Origin: an uncultured Oscillospiraceae bacterium
GTDB lineage: Bacteria; Bacillota; Clostridia; Oscillospirales; Ruminococcaceae
Length of the DNA stretch: 64,000 nt
NCBI GenBank assembly: GCA_934448295.1
Contig: CAKSEY010000005.1
Coordinates: forward strand, 128,524-192,523
Reading direction: 5' to 3'
Below the pieces are notes generated by a model that searched no databases, was not told where the DNA came from, and was given only the letters and a program-made list of their open reading frames with translations. The translations under genes and the position numbers were made by a program. Positions 26,037-33,593 of the stretch are shown piece by piece. The first letter of the stretch is position 1. The number at the start of each line of letters is the position of its first letter.

Positions 26037-26471
26037 TCATTCAAGAATTATAGTGAAAGGCCCGTCGTTCACCAGGCTGACCTTCATATCCGCGCCGAAT
26101 TCCCCGGTCTGTACGTTCGGTATCTCCCGGCGGCAGACCTCGGTGAAATACTCGTACAGCCGCTTTGCTTCCCCCGGCTCCTTTGCCATAAGGAAATTCG
26201 GGCGGTGCCCCTTGCGGGCGTCCGCGTACAGCGTGAACTGCGAGATTATAAGCAGCGAGCCGCCCACGTCCTTGAGCGAGAGGTTTATTTTGTCGTTCTC
26301 GTCCGAGAATATACGCAGCCCTATCATCTTAGCCGCCAGCCTGTCGCAGTCGGCTTCCGTGTCCTCCTGACCTACTCCCAGAAGCACCAGGAAGCCCTTT
26401 CCTATCTCGCCTATTGTCTTTCCGTCTACCTTTACGTCCGCGCTTTCGCAGCGCTGTATTACAAGTTTCAT
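26037..26471 (-). CDS. dtd: D-aminoacyl-tRNA deacylase
   Basis: Dtd removes D-amino acids (and Gly) wrongly attached to tRNA. The 144-residue length is standard. The two active-site motifs are SQFTLYAD (about 77-84) and the Gly-cisPro motif NDGPFT (about 135-140). It lies between a DNA-repair pair and a methyltransferase in one probable operon. Confidence 0.96.
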   Translation of the reverse strand: MKLVIQRCESADVKVDGKTIGEIGKGFLVLLGVGQEDTEADCDRLAAKMIGLRIFSDENDKINLSLKDVGGSLLIISQFTLYADARKGHRPNFLMAKEPGEAKRLYEYFTEVCRREIPNVQTGEFGADMKVSLVNDGPFTIILE

Positions 26472-26507
26472 TGATCTCCTCCGTCATGTGATATGGATAT
26501 TATACCA

Positions 26508-26849
26508 CTATCCAGCGGATTTGTCCAGTATCTCGGCGCTGTAAAGGTCGTCAAAGCTTATTCGCGTCCTCACGATGGAAAGCCTGCGGAATACCGGGTC
26601 GAACTCGGAAACCATGCCCTCCAGCGTTTCGTAGTGGTCGGCGCTGTAATACACCACCCGCAGCATAACGCCGCGCTCCACGCGGTTCAGCAGGTCGGAA
26701 AGCTCCGCCGCGTCGTCCTCGGAAAGTTCGCGGCGCGGCTCCCTTATGCGCTCCTGTTCGCGTATCTTATCATAGTACCCCCGCAGCGCAGCGAACGGCA
26801 TGAACTGCTTCGCGCGGTCGGCGTGCCTGCGTATTTTCTCAGCCCCCAT
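26508..26849 (-). CDS. YolD-like protein
   Basis: A 113-residue protein with the YolD-like N-terminal motif RAKQFMPFAALRGYYDKI (about 12-29) and a C-terminal beta-rich part (VYYSADHYETLEGMV). YolD-like genes typically accompany UvrX-type Y-family polymerases, as here, and are part of the DNA-damage response; their biochemical role is not known. It overlaps the polymerase gene by 11 bases. Confidence 0.85.
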   Translation of the reverse strand: MGAEKIRRHADRAKQFMPFAALRGYYDKIREQERIREPRRELSEDDAAELSDLLNRVERGVMLRVVYYSADHYETLEGMVSEFDPVFRRLSIVRTRISFDDLYSAEILDKSAG

Positions 26850-28098
26850 TGTGACCTCCTACCATGTTGTTGCGGCGTATCCCGGTGGCTTTCTCCTGAA
26901 GGCTCATGCCCATTATCAGCGAATTTTTCCCGAAACGCCGCTTGATATCTATTATCGCGCGCTGCATTTTCTTCTCCTTTTCCTCCTCGGCGGGATCCAT
27001 GAAAAGATCCATTCCGGTGTACATCTCGTCCGTCAGTCCCCCGAAGCCGATATTTATGCTCCTTATCGGGTACTTCCGGCGGGTGGTCTCCTGGTAGAGC
27101 TGCACAAGCTGCTCCGTCAGCTTCCGCCTGGAGGCGGTTATAACGCTGAGCCTGCGGGTTCCGCCGGTGGGCGGCATTACGTCCTTGGAGTACCCCACCG
27201 TCAGCGCCACGGATTCCGCCGCAAGTCCTTTCTCCACCAGCTCCAGCACAAGGGTGTCCGCCATCTCTTTCAGCACTATCAGCGCGTTGTCGTAGCTGTA
27301 ATCCTCGAAGAGTATCTGCCCGTTTGAGACAGAATGGCTCTTGGAGCTGTACGACTGTATCTCAGCGATGGTGCACGGCTCCCGCCCGTGGGAATGGTCT
27401 ATCAGGAACTCCGCATTTATGCCGAATTCCTTATACAGAACATCTTCGTTCATGTGGGCTATCCCGCACATATCGTAAACGCCGTACTTTGCCAGCCGCC
27501 GCGCCGTGCCCGCGCCTATGCTCCAGAAATCCGTCAGCGGGCGGTGGTGCCACAGCCTTTCGTGGAATTCCCTTTCGTCCAGCCAGCCGATGTGGTCGGG
27601 GGTATGCTTCGCCGTGATATCCAGCGCTATCTTCGCCAGGAACATATTCGTGCCTATCCCCGCAGTGGCGCAGATGTGGGTCTGATCCGCGACCGCATTC
27701 ATCAGCTCCTGCGCGAACTGCTTCGGGGTCATGGAATACATATCGAGGTACGGCGTTGCGTCTATGAAGCACTCGTCTATGGAATACACATGGATATCCT
27801 CCGGGCTGACGTAGCGCAGGTATATGCCGTATATCTCCGCGGATACCTCCATGTAGCGCTTCATTCGCGGCAGGGCGGTGACGTACTTCACCCCCGGCGG
27901 TATCTCAAATATCCGGCAGCGGTTGCGTATTCCCAGCGCTTTCATCGCCGGAGTTATCGCAAGGCATATCGCGCCGTTCCCCCGGGAGGGGTCAGCCACC
28001 ACCAGATTTTCCTTAAACGGGTCGAGCCCCATATCCGCGCACTCCACTGAGGCAAAGAAGCTCTTCAGGTCTATGCACATATATATTTTTCCGTCCAT
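26839..28098 (-). CDS. Y-family DNA polymerase (UvrX/DinB type)
   Basis: A 419-residue translesion polymerase. The palm residues are visible in CIDLKSFFASVEC (about 9-21) and YSIDECFIDATPYL (about 103-116), followed by a helix-hairpin-helix region and the little-finger domain. The pairing with a YolD-like gene points to the UvrX subgroup of damage-induced polymerases. The ATG at 28098 follows GGGAGGCTGTG; an in-frame GTG is 3 bases upstream. Confidence 0.93.
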   Translation of the reverse strand: MDGKIYMCIDLKSFFASVECADMGLDPFKENLVVADPSRGNGAICLAITPAMKALGIRNRCRIFEIPPGVKYVTALPRMKRYMEVSAEIYGIYLRYVSPEDIHVYSIDECFIDATPYLDMYSMTPKQFAQELMNAVADQTHICATAGIGTNMFLAKIALDITAKHTPDHIGWLDEREFHERLWHHRPLTDFWSIGAGTARRLAKYGVYDMCGIAHMNEDVLYKEFGINAEFLIDHSHGREPCTIAEIQSYSSKSHSVSNGQILFEDYSYDNALIVLKEMADTLVLELVEKGLAAESVALTVGYSKDVMPPTGGTRRLSVITASRRKLTEQLVQLYQETTRRKYPIRSINIGFGGLTDEMYTGMDLFMDPAEEEKEKKMQRAIIDIKRRFGKNSLIMGMSLQEKATGIRRNNMVGGHNGG

Positions 28099-28145
28099 CA
28101 CAGCCTCCCGTTCATAAATTCAATTCAAGTGAACATCATAGATAT

Positions 28146-28174
28146 ATTATACACCATAAAAGCAGTTTTGTCAC
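28146..28174 (-). promoter_or_regulatory. Promoter for the uvrX operon
   Basis: GTGACA (minus strand, 28169-28174), a 17-base spacer and TATAAT (28146-28151), about 48 bases before the start. Confidence 0.7.
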
Positions 28175-28205
28175 TGGTAATTCTGTCCGAAATCATACAT
28201 CAGAC

Positions 28206-28237
28206 TTTGTTCATTATTGAAATTATGGTGAACAAAA
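28206..28237. promoter_or_regulatory. Inverted repeat between uvrX and dfrA promoters
   Basis: TTTGTTCA (28206-28213) and TGAACAAA (28229-28236) form a perfect 8-base inverted repeat with a 15-base spacer. A further TGAACAT lies at about 28130. The arrangement could be an operator for the divergent damage-repair and DHFR genes. It does not match the GAAC-N4-GTTC layout of Bacillus LexA boxes. Confidence 0.45.
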
Positions 28238-28258
28238 GTGTTTACCTTGGACATACTC

Positions 28259-28287
28259 TTGACAATCCCGCCGAAAAATAGTATTAT
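28259..28287 (+). promoter_or_regulatory. Promoter for dihydrofolate reductase
   Basis: TTGACA (28259-28264), a 17-base spacer and TATTAT (28282-28287), followed by AAGGAGGAC just before the ATG. Confidence 0.8.
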
Positions 28288-28320
28288 ATAAACAGCGATT
28301 ATTTTCAAGGAGGACATAAT

Positions 28321-28806
28321 ATGACTTTAATACTTGCAGCAGACTGCGACTGGGCTATCGGCAAGGACGGAGATCTTCTGGCGCATATCCCGGAGGACAT
28401 GAAATTCTTCAAGGAGACCACCACCGGCTCCACGGTAGTTATGGGCAGAAAGACCTGGGACAGCCTCCCGAAGAAGCCGCTCCCGGACAGGAAAAACTGC
28501 GTTATCTCCCGCACGGTGAAGCAGCTTGACGGCGCGGAGGTTTTCGGCTCTGTCGAGGATTTCCTGAAATACGCGGAAAAGGCTGATGGAAAGATATACG
28601 TTATCGGCGGCGCTGAGATATACAAGCAGCTCCTGCCGCACTGCGACGAGGCCCTTATCACCAGGATATACGAGTGCTTCCACGGCGACGTGTTCTTTGA
28701 GGACATCGAGCACGACAGGGACTGGGAGCTTAAGGAGGTTTCCCCCGCGATAGAGTCCGAGTGCCGCAGGATCAGATTCTTCCGCTACGAGAGAGTTAAA
28801 AAATAA
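28321..28806 (+). CDS. folA: Dihydrofolate reductase
   Basis: DHFR reduces dihydrofolate to tetrahydrofolate with NADPH. The 161-residue length is standard. ILAADCDWAIGKDGDLLAHI gives the N-terminal and Met20-loop region with the acidic E/D nearby (PEDMKFFKETT), and VVMGRKTWDSLP and VIGGAEIYKQLLP are the cofactor motifs. It is flanked by its own promoter and terminator, so it is monocistronic. Confidence 0.96.
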   Translation: MTLILAADCDWAIGKDGDLLAHIPEDMKFFKETTTGSTVVMGRKTWDSLPKKPLPDRKNCVISRTVKQLDGAEVFGSVEDFLKYAEKADGKIYVIGGAEIYKQLLPHCDEALITRIYECFHGDVFFEDIEHDRDWELKEVSPAIESECRRIRFFRYERVKK

Positions 28807-28812
28807 AGAAAT

Positions 28813-28842
28813 GCGCAGGCTGAATAAAACCTGCGCGTTTTT
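28813..28842 (+). terminator. Terminator of dihydrofolate reductase
   Basis: GCGCAGG (28813-28819) pairs with CCTGCGC (28830-28836), followed by GTTTTTAT. Confidence 0.85.
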
Positions 28843-28879
28843 ATGCCTTTGCAATGCGATTTCTTATGCAAAATAGCTA

Positions 28880-28908
28880 TTGAATTATGCCCGTTTTTGT
28901 GCTACAAT
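28880..28908 (+). promoter_or_regulatory. Promoter for azlCD
   Basis: TTGAAT (28880-28885), a 17-base spacer and TACAAT (28903-28908), about 78 bases before azlC. Confidence 0.65.
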
Positions 28909-28985
28909 AATAAAGTTGTATGTGAACAAAATGCAGGCAATACGCGAAAATCAGCTCGGTATCGCCTGAAAGAAAAGGGAGCATT

Positions 28986-29729
28986 ATGCCAGAAAAAGAG
29001 AAAAAAGTCAGAACCAACCGTTCTGAATATATGGAGGGCTTCAAGGGCGGACTTCCGATAGGGCTGGGTTATCTGTCCGTGTCCTTCGCATTTGGTATCA
29101 TGGCGATACAAAAAGGTATTCCGCCAGTCGCTGCCATACTTATTTCGCTGACCTGCCTTACGTCCGCCGGACAGGTGGCGGGGGTGGAGACCATAGCGGC
29201 AATGGGCGGCTTCACGGAAATCGCCGTGGCGCAGCTCATAATAAACCTGAGATACTCGCTGATGAGCCTTTCCCTCAGCCAGAAGCTGTGCAGGAATTAC
29301 AGTATGCTCCACAGGCTGACAACGTCGTTCGGCGTCACTGACGAGGTTTTCGCGGTGGCAAGCGCACGCGACGGCGAGGTGACTCCCGCGTATATGTACG
29401 GGCTTATCACGCTCCCAGCCATAATGTGGACTGCCGGCACGGCTGCCGGCGCGCTTCTCGGGAACGTCCTGCCGGATATAGTTACGGCGGCTCTGGGTAT
29501 CGCCATCTACGGAATGTTCATCGCGATAGTTATTCCCCCTGCGCGCAGATTCAGGGGAGTTCTCGTGGTGGCGCTCATTGCGGCGGCGGTCTCCTGCGTG
29601 ATAAAATTCGTGCCGGTGTTCAGCTTTATCACCTCCGGATTCTCCGTGATAATCTGCACGATTATCGCGGCGGTGATCGGTGCGCTGCTGTTCCCGAGAC
29701 CAGTAGAGGACGGTGAAGCAGATGACTGA
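28986..29729 (+). CDS. azlC: Branched-chain amino-acid exporter subunit AzlC
   Basis: A 247-residue membrane protein with the AzlC-family motifs GLPIGLGYLSVSFAFGIMA and SLTCLTSAGQVAGVETI near the N-terminus and DEVFAVASARDGE near 120. AzlC and AzlD form an exporter for branched-chain amino acids and analogues. AAAAGGGAGCATT precedes the ATG. Its end overlaps azlD by 8 bases. The liv importer at 12.7-17.7 kb works in the opposite direction. Confidence 0.93.
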   Translation: MPEKEKKVRTNRSEYMEGFKGGLPIGLGYLSVSFAFGIMAIQKGIPPVAAILISLTCLTSAGQVAGVETIAAMGGFTEIAVAQLIINLRYSLMSLSLSQKLCRNYSMLHRLTTSFGVTDEVFAVASARDGEVTPAYMYGLITLPAIMWTAGTAAGALLGNVLPDIVTAALGIAIYGMFIAIVIPPARRFRGVLVVALIAAAVSCVIKFVPVFSFITSGFSVIICTIIAAVIGALLFPRPVEDGEADD

Positions 29730-30048
29730 TACGCTATACCTGTGCCTGTCCATCGCGACAATGGCAGTCGTTACATACCTTATCAGGATGCTCCCGCTGG
29801 CGGCTATCCGCAAGAAGATACGCTCGCCTTTCGTGCTGAGCTTCCTGTATTACGTTCCGTATGCGGTGCTCACCGCAATGACTATCCCGGGGATATTCTT
29901 CAGCACCGGCTCAGTCATCACCGCCTGCGTGGGACTTGCGGCGGCCCTGGTCGCGGCTTTCTTCAACCGGGGGCTTCTCACGGTTGCGATTTCCGCCTGC
30001 GCGGGAGTGCTCATAGCTGAGCTTGTTATGATGTGGATAGGGGTCTAA
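29722..30048 (+). CDS. azlD: Branched-chain amino-acid exporter subunit AzlD
   Basis: A 108-residue membrane protein with four helices and the AzlD motifs VVTYLIRMLPLAAI and PFVLSFLYYVPYAVLTAMT. It is the small partner of AzlC. The ATG at 29722 is preferred; a GTG at 29713 would also be in frame. It overlaps azlC and is followed by a strong terminator. Confidence 0.92.
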   Translation: MTDTLYLCLSIATMAVVTYLIRMLPLAAIRKKIRSPFVLSFLYYVPYAVLTAMTIPGIFFSTGSVITACVGLAAALVAAFFNRGLLTVAISACAGVLIAELVMMWIGV

Positions 30049-30068
30049 AGACGATTATAAATGACGGA

Positions 30069-30097
30069 TACCGTGCCGAAAAAGCACGGTATTTTTT
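30069..30097 (+). terminator. Terminator of azlCD
   Basis: TACCGTGC (30069-30076) and GCACGGTA (30084-30091) form a perfect stem, followed by six T. Confidence 0.9.
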
Positions 30098-30214
30098 ATT
30101 GCAAGCCGTAAATTCAAAACGCTTTGCCCCTCAAAGACCGACCACTTAAAGAGTACCCACAGCCCCGCCATGAGATATAACCAAAATTTATAACCAGCCA
30201 TAGAAAACAAGAAG

Positions 30215-30243
30215 TAGACAAATACCTACTGTTGTGATATACT
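30215..30243 (+). promoter_or_regulatory. Promoter for the leader peptide and sulfhydrylase gene
   Basis: TAGACA (30215-30220), a 17-base spacer and TATACT (30238-30243). The spacer holds ATACCTACTG and the -10 runs into the small palindrome TACTTAGTA, which could be an operator for an Rrf2-type sulfur regulator (inference only). Sequence from 30100 to 30210 holds nothing I can identify. Confidence 0.6.
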
Positions 30244-30285
30244 TAGTACAGAAAGAAAAACAAACACACCTACGGAGGTGCAAAG

Positions 30286-30330
30286 ATGAAGTACATCATT
30301 GAAGCGCGGAACGGCCGAATGTGCTGTTGA
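30286..30330 (+). CDS. 14-residue leader peptide ending Cys-Cys
   Basis: The frame reads MKYIIEARNGRMCC and stops. It has a very strong ribosome-binding site (GGAGGTG at 30274-30280, 5 bases before the ATG) and lies about 40 bases after the predicted transcription start and 70 bases before the sulfhydrylase start. Two Cys codons next to the stop, upstream of a sulfur-amino-acid gene, suggest translation-based sensing of cysteine or charged tRNA-Cys. Such cysteine leader peptides are known in Actinobacteria; this one is not a family I recognise. Confidence 0.6.
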   Translation: MKYIIEARNGRMCC

Positions 30331-30399
30331 TCCCACGCAGAACAGGAACAGAAACCACAGGGACACAGAATTTAATCGAATCAATGGAGGATAATTACC

Positions 30400-31692
30400 A
30401 TGTCAGAGAACAAGAATTACAGATTTGAGACCTTACAGCTCCACGTTGGCCAGGAGCAGCCCGACCCCGCTTCCGACGCACGCGCAGTGCCGATATACGC
30501 TACAACTTCCTACGTTTTCAAGAACTCCGCCCACGCAGCGGCTCGTTTCGGGCTTGCTGACGCAGGCAACATCTACGGCAGACTTACAAACTCCACGCAG
30601 GACGTTTTCGAAAAGCGTATCGCGGCTCTCGAGGGAGGCGTTGCGGCGCTCGCGACAGCTTCCGGCGCGGCGGCTATCACCTACACCATTCAGGCGCTCG
30701 CAAAGCAGGGTGAGAACATCGTAGCTTCCAACACCATCTACGGCGGGACCTACAACCTGCTGGCGCACACGCTCCCGCTGTACGGCATAACCGCGAAGTT
30801 CGTTGACCCCTATGTTGAGGGCAGCTTCGAGGCGGCTATCGACGAGAACACCAAGGCGCTGTACGTTGAGTCCCTGGGCAACCCGAACTCCAACGTAGCA
30901 GACATTGAGAAGCTTGCGAAGATAGCGCACGCTCACAATATACCGCTGGTAGTGGACAGCACCTTTGCTACTCCTTACCTGCTCCGTCCTATCGAGTACG
31001 GCGCTGATATCGTGGTACACTCCGCGACAAAGTTCATCGGCGGCCACGGAACTGCCATCGGCGGCGTTATCGTTGACAGCGGCAACTTCGACTGGAAGAA
31101 GTCCGGCGCATATCCCTGGATCTCCGAGCCGAACCCCTCCTACCACGGTATCAGCTTCTCTGACGCAGTGGGCGCAGCGGCTTTCGTTACATACATCAGG
31201 GCTATTCTCCTGCGCGACACGGGCGCTACTATTTCGCCGTTCCACGCTTTCATATTCCTCCAGGGTCTGGAGACTCTCTCCCTGCGCGTAGAGCGCCATG
31301 TATTCAACGCGCTGAAGGTCGTTGAGTACCTCAGCAAGCACCCGCAGGTAGAGGCTGTACACCACCCGTCCCTCCCCACCGAGCCGACGCACGAGTTGTA
31401 CAAGAAGTACTTCCCGAACGGCGGCGGCTCCATCTTCACCTTCGAGGTAAAGGGAACTGCGGCGGACGCTCAGAAGTTCATAGACAATCTGCCCATATTC
31501 TCCCTGCTGGCGAACGTTGCGGACGTTAAGTCGCTGGTTATCCACCCGGCTTCCACAACTCACTCACAGCTCACCGAATCCGAGCTTCTGGAGCAGGGCA
31601 TCAAGCCGAACACCATCAGACTTTCCATCGGCACAGAGCACATCGACGACCTTATCGAGGCGCTGGACACCGCTTTCGCCGCTATCAAGTAA
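30400..31692 (+). CDS. metY: O-acetylhomoserine sulfhydrylase (aminocarboxypropyltransferase)
   Basis: A 430-residue PLP enzyme of the Cys/Met metabolism family that makes homocysteine from O-acetylhomoserine and sulfide. It starts with the family segment FETLQLHVGQEQPDPASDARAVP-like N-terminus. VHSATKFIGGHGTAIGG carries the PLP lysine near residue 210. The end QLTESELLEQGI...RLSIGTEHIDDLI is typical. TGGAGG lies 9 bases before the ATG. It is monocistronic between the leader and a strong terminator, and codon use suggests high expression. Confidence 0.94.
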   Translation: MSENKNYRFETLQLHVGQEQPDPASDARAVPIYATTSYVFKNSAHAAARFGLADAGNIYGRLTNSTQDVFEKRIAALEGGVAALATASGAAAITYTIQALAKQGENIVASNTIYGGTYNLLAHTLPLYGITAKFVDPYVEGSFEAAIDENTKALYVESLGNPNSNVADIEKLAKIAHAHNIPLVVDSTFATPYLLRPIEYGADIVVHSATKFIGGHGTAIGGVIVDSGNFDWKKSGAYPWISEPNPSYHGISFSDAVGAAAFVTYIRAILLRDTGATISPFHAFIFLQGLETLSLRVERHVFNALKVVEYLSKHPQVEAVHHPSLPTEPTHELYKKYFPNGGGSIFTFEVKGTAADAQKFIDNLPIFSLLANVADVKSLVIHPASTTHSQLTESELLEQGIKPNTIRLSIGTEHIDDLIEALDTAFAAIK

Positions 31693-31825
31693 AATTCGCC
31701 GCTTGAAACATATTGCTTCACTTGTTACAGATCTCTGAGAAAGGCGCAGACGCGCCCTGTCGGAAATCTGTTATCACAGGTTTTTCCTGAATACCTTAAT
31801 AGAGTATACTTCATCACTTTATTTC

Positions 31826-31854
31826 CCCGGCTCCACCCGAGCCGGGATTTTTTT
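31826..31854 (+). terminator. Terminator of metY
   Basis: CCCGGCTC (31826-31833) pairs with GAGCCGGG (31839-31846), followed by ATTTTTTT. The stretch 31693-31825 before it holds no gene. Confidence 0.9.
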
Positions 31855-31929
31855 ATCCTGTGAATAACCGCAGGATCTCCGGGCATACTATGCCCAGAAA
31901 AATTTTTTCAGATTTTTTTCAGAAAGTAC

Positions 31930-31958
31930 TTGACAAATCGGTTTCAGTGTGCTATAAT
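31930..31958 (+). promoter_or_regulatory. Consensus promoter for tRNA-Gln
   Basis: TTGACA (31930-31935), a 17-base spacer and TATAAT (31953-31958): a perfect sigma-A type promoter 17 bases upstream of the tRNA. Confidence 0.9.
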
Positions 31959-31975
31959 ACTATTCGTTGAGTTAC

Positions 31976-32051
31976 TGCGGTGTCGCCAAGTGGTAAGGCA
32001 GATGACTCTGACTCATCCATTCCGAGGGTTCAAATCCTTCCACCGCAACCA
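31976..32051 (+). tRNA. tRNA-Gln (anticodon CTG)
   Basis: The acceptor TGCGGTG pairs with CACCGCA, the D arm is GCC...GGC, the anticodon stem is GATGA/TCATC with loop CTCTGAC (anticodon CTG), and the T arm is GAGGG/CCTTC around TTCAAAT. The U1 start is typical of tRNA-Gln. CCA is encoded at 32049-32051. The variable loop is 6 bases, one longer than usual. Confidence 0.95.
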
Positions 32052-32057
32052 GTAAAA

Positions 32058-32092
32058 AAATCCCGGTACGCAATCGCGTGTCGGGATTTTTA
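32058..32092 (+). terminator. Terminator of tRNA-Gln
   Basis: AAATCCCG...GCG pairs with CGC...CGGGATTT in a stem over 32058-32088, followed by TTTATTT. Confidence 0.85.
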
Positions 32093-32158
32093 TTTACAGC
32101 AGTTCTGTTTCAAAAAATGAGGGGCACCAAGATGAATGCCCCTCATTTATTATGCCGC

Positions 32159-32806
32159 TCATCCGAGAATTATCTTCTCCAGCTCCTTTGCGTCATGCGC
32201 GAAGTATGTGGGCTTCTGCGCGGCAAGCTCCTCATAGCCCCGGAAGCCCCACAGCGCCCCGCACACGGCTATCCCCGCGTTATGTCCGGTGATGATGTCA
32301 ACGTCGCTGTCGCCGACATACAGCGCTTCCTCCGGCTTTACTTCCGCGCGGCGGATTATCTCCAGCGCCGCGCCCGGGTCGGGCTTTGCCTCGAAGCCCG
32401 CGCCGTAGCCTATCACATGGGTTATCTCGTCCCCGAAATTGAGCCGGATAAGCTCCTGCGTGAATTCGTTCGCCTTGTTGGAATTCGCACCGCACACGAC
32501 TCCGCGCTCCCGTAGGGTATGTATCAGCTCCGGGATTCCCGGATACGGCTTCGTGTGGTCGCACTTGTGCCCGGAGTAGTACTCCATGAATATCTCGTAC
32601 GCGAGGTCTATGACCGGCTTCTGCGTGCCCGCCGGGAGCATTCTCTCTATAAGCTTCGGAATTCCGTTGCCCACAAAATGGCGGTATTTCTCCTCGTCAT
32701 GGGTAGGATAGCCCATATCCGCGAGGGTATAGTTTCCCGCCGCGGCAAGGTCGCCGATGGTGTTGAGCAGGGTCCCGTCAAGGTCAAAAATAACTAGCTT
32801 GAACAT
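32159..32806 (-). CDS. HAD hydrolase, phosphoglycolate phosphatase-like
   Basis: A 215-residue HAD phosphatase with motif I FDLDGTLLNT (5-14), motif II-like CGANSNK, and motif III/IV ALYVGDSDVDIITGHNAG. The cap insertion after motif I is of the Gph type. The substrate may be phosphoglycolate or another small phosphate ester. The start at 32806 follows TAAGGAGATACGAA; the longer frame runs back into the intergenic repeat. It is the last gene of the SecA-mnmE-TrkA transcript or is transcribed from within the repeat region. Confidence 0.85.
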   Translation of the reverse strand: MFKLVIFDLDGTLLNTIGDLAAAGNYTLADMGYPTHDEEKYRHFVGNGIPKLIERMLPAGTQKPVIDLAYEIFMEYYSGHKCDHTKPYPGIPELIHTLRERGVVCGANSNKANEFTQELIRLNFGDEITHVIGYGAGFEAKPDPGAALEIIRRAEVKPEEALYVGDSDVDIITGHNAGIAVCGALWGFRGYEELAAQKPTYFAHDAKELEKIILG

Positions 32807-32816
32807 TTCGTATCTC

Positions 32817-32964
32817 CTTAAATTTAATTCGGAATTCATAATTCGGAATTCATAATTCGGAATTATTGTGTCCCACTTCGTGGGACGGATTAAAATTCGA
32901 TACAATCGGATAACCGCCGCGACAGCGGCTCCGATGATTCCGAATTCCTAATTCCGAATTGATA
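32817..32964. repeat. Intergenic AATTCGGAATT repeat (long copy)
   Basis: Three AATTCGGAATT-type units are followed by a GTCCCACTTCGTGGGAC hairpin. Next is a GATACAATCGGATAACCGCC block with a CCGCCGCGACAGCGG hairpin, and the copy closes with two AATTCCGAATT units in inverted orientation. The GATACAATCGGATAA block recurs in the opposite orientation in the copy at 37265-37451. Confidence 0.75.
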
Positions 32965-33585
32965 TTAGTTTGTTTTCTTTGCGAAAATCAGCCTGTCCTC
33001 TGCGGACAGCGTTATCACCTGCCCTGTATAGAGCAGGAACGCTCCGTTCGGGCGGACTATCGCGAAAAGGCTCTCGCCGTCCTCAAGCTCGATATCCGCG
33101 GGGAGCTTCCCCACGAACTCCGGCGGCATATCCATCGTCATGAACCGCACGGTATTGCGCTGTATGCGGAGCTCCGCCTGTTCGCTGACGTCCTCTATCG
33201 CCGCAAGAGCCGCGTCCACCGTAAGCTTGGTCGGGCAGACCGTCTGTATGCCGAACCCCTGAAACACGTCCACCTTGTCCGGGTCGGAAATTCTCGCGAA
33301 TACGCGCTCCACATGGAATATGTCCTTTGCAAGCTGAGCCGCCATTATGTTCAGGTCGTCGTCCTGGGTGATGGCGCACACCGCGTCGCAGCTCTCGATG
33401 CCTGCCTTTTTGAGCACCTCCTGGTCAATGGGGACCCCCGGGGTAGTGAACCCGCTGAAATCCCCGGGCAGGCGGTCGAAATTCTGCTCGTCACGGTCTA
33501 TCACCGAAACGTCGCTGCCGCGCTTGTCGAGGACTCCCGCAAGCTCGCTGCCGACCTTTCCGCAGCCTATTATGATTATATTCAT
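32965..33585 (-). CDS. TrkA-type potassium-uptake regulatory protein
   Basis: A 206-residue soluble protein with an RCK N domain, NAD-binding IIIGCGKVGSELAGVLDKRG (4-23), and a shortened RCK C domain (about 130-204). It would gate a Trk/Ktr potassium channel, which is not in the window. It is 8 bases after mnmE behind AGGTGAAGC. A second TrkA-type gene is at 39592-40251; adjacent pairs of such genes are usual in Clostridia, but here they are split by 6 kb. Confidence 0.8.
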   Translation of the reverse strand: MNIIIIGCGKVGSELAGVLDKRGSDVSVIDRDEQNFDRLPGDFSGFTTPGVPIDQEVLKKAGIESCDAVCAITQDDDLNIMAAQLAKDIFHVERVFARISDPDKVDVFQGFGIQTVCPTKLTVDAALAAIEDVSEQAELRIQRNTVRFMTMDMPPEFVGKLPADIELEDGESLFAIVRPNGAFLLYTGQVITLSAEDRLIFAKKTN

Positions 33586-33593
33586 GCTTCACC

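Noticed and set aside
28206..28237. Classical LexA box upstream of uvrX
   Set aside because: The half-sites are in the order GTTCA-N15-TGAAC rather than GAAC-N4-GTTC.
30433..31563. Long minus-strand frame opposite metY
   Set aside because: Shadow of metY without start signals or recognisable domains.
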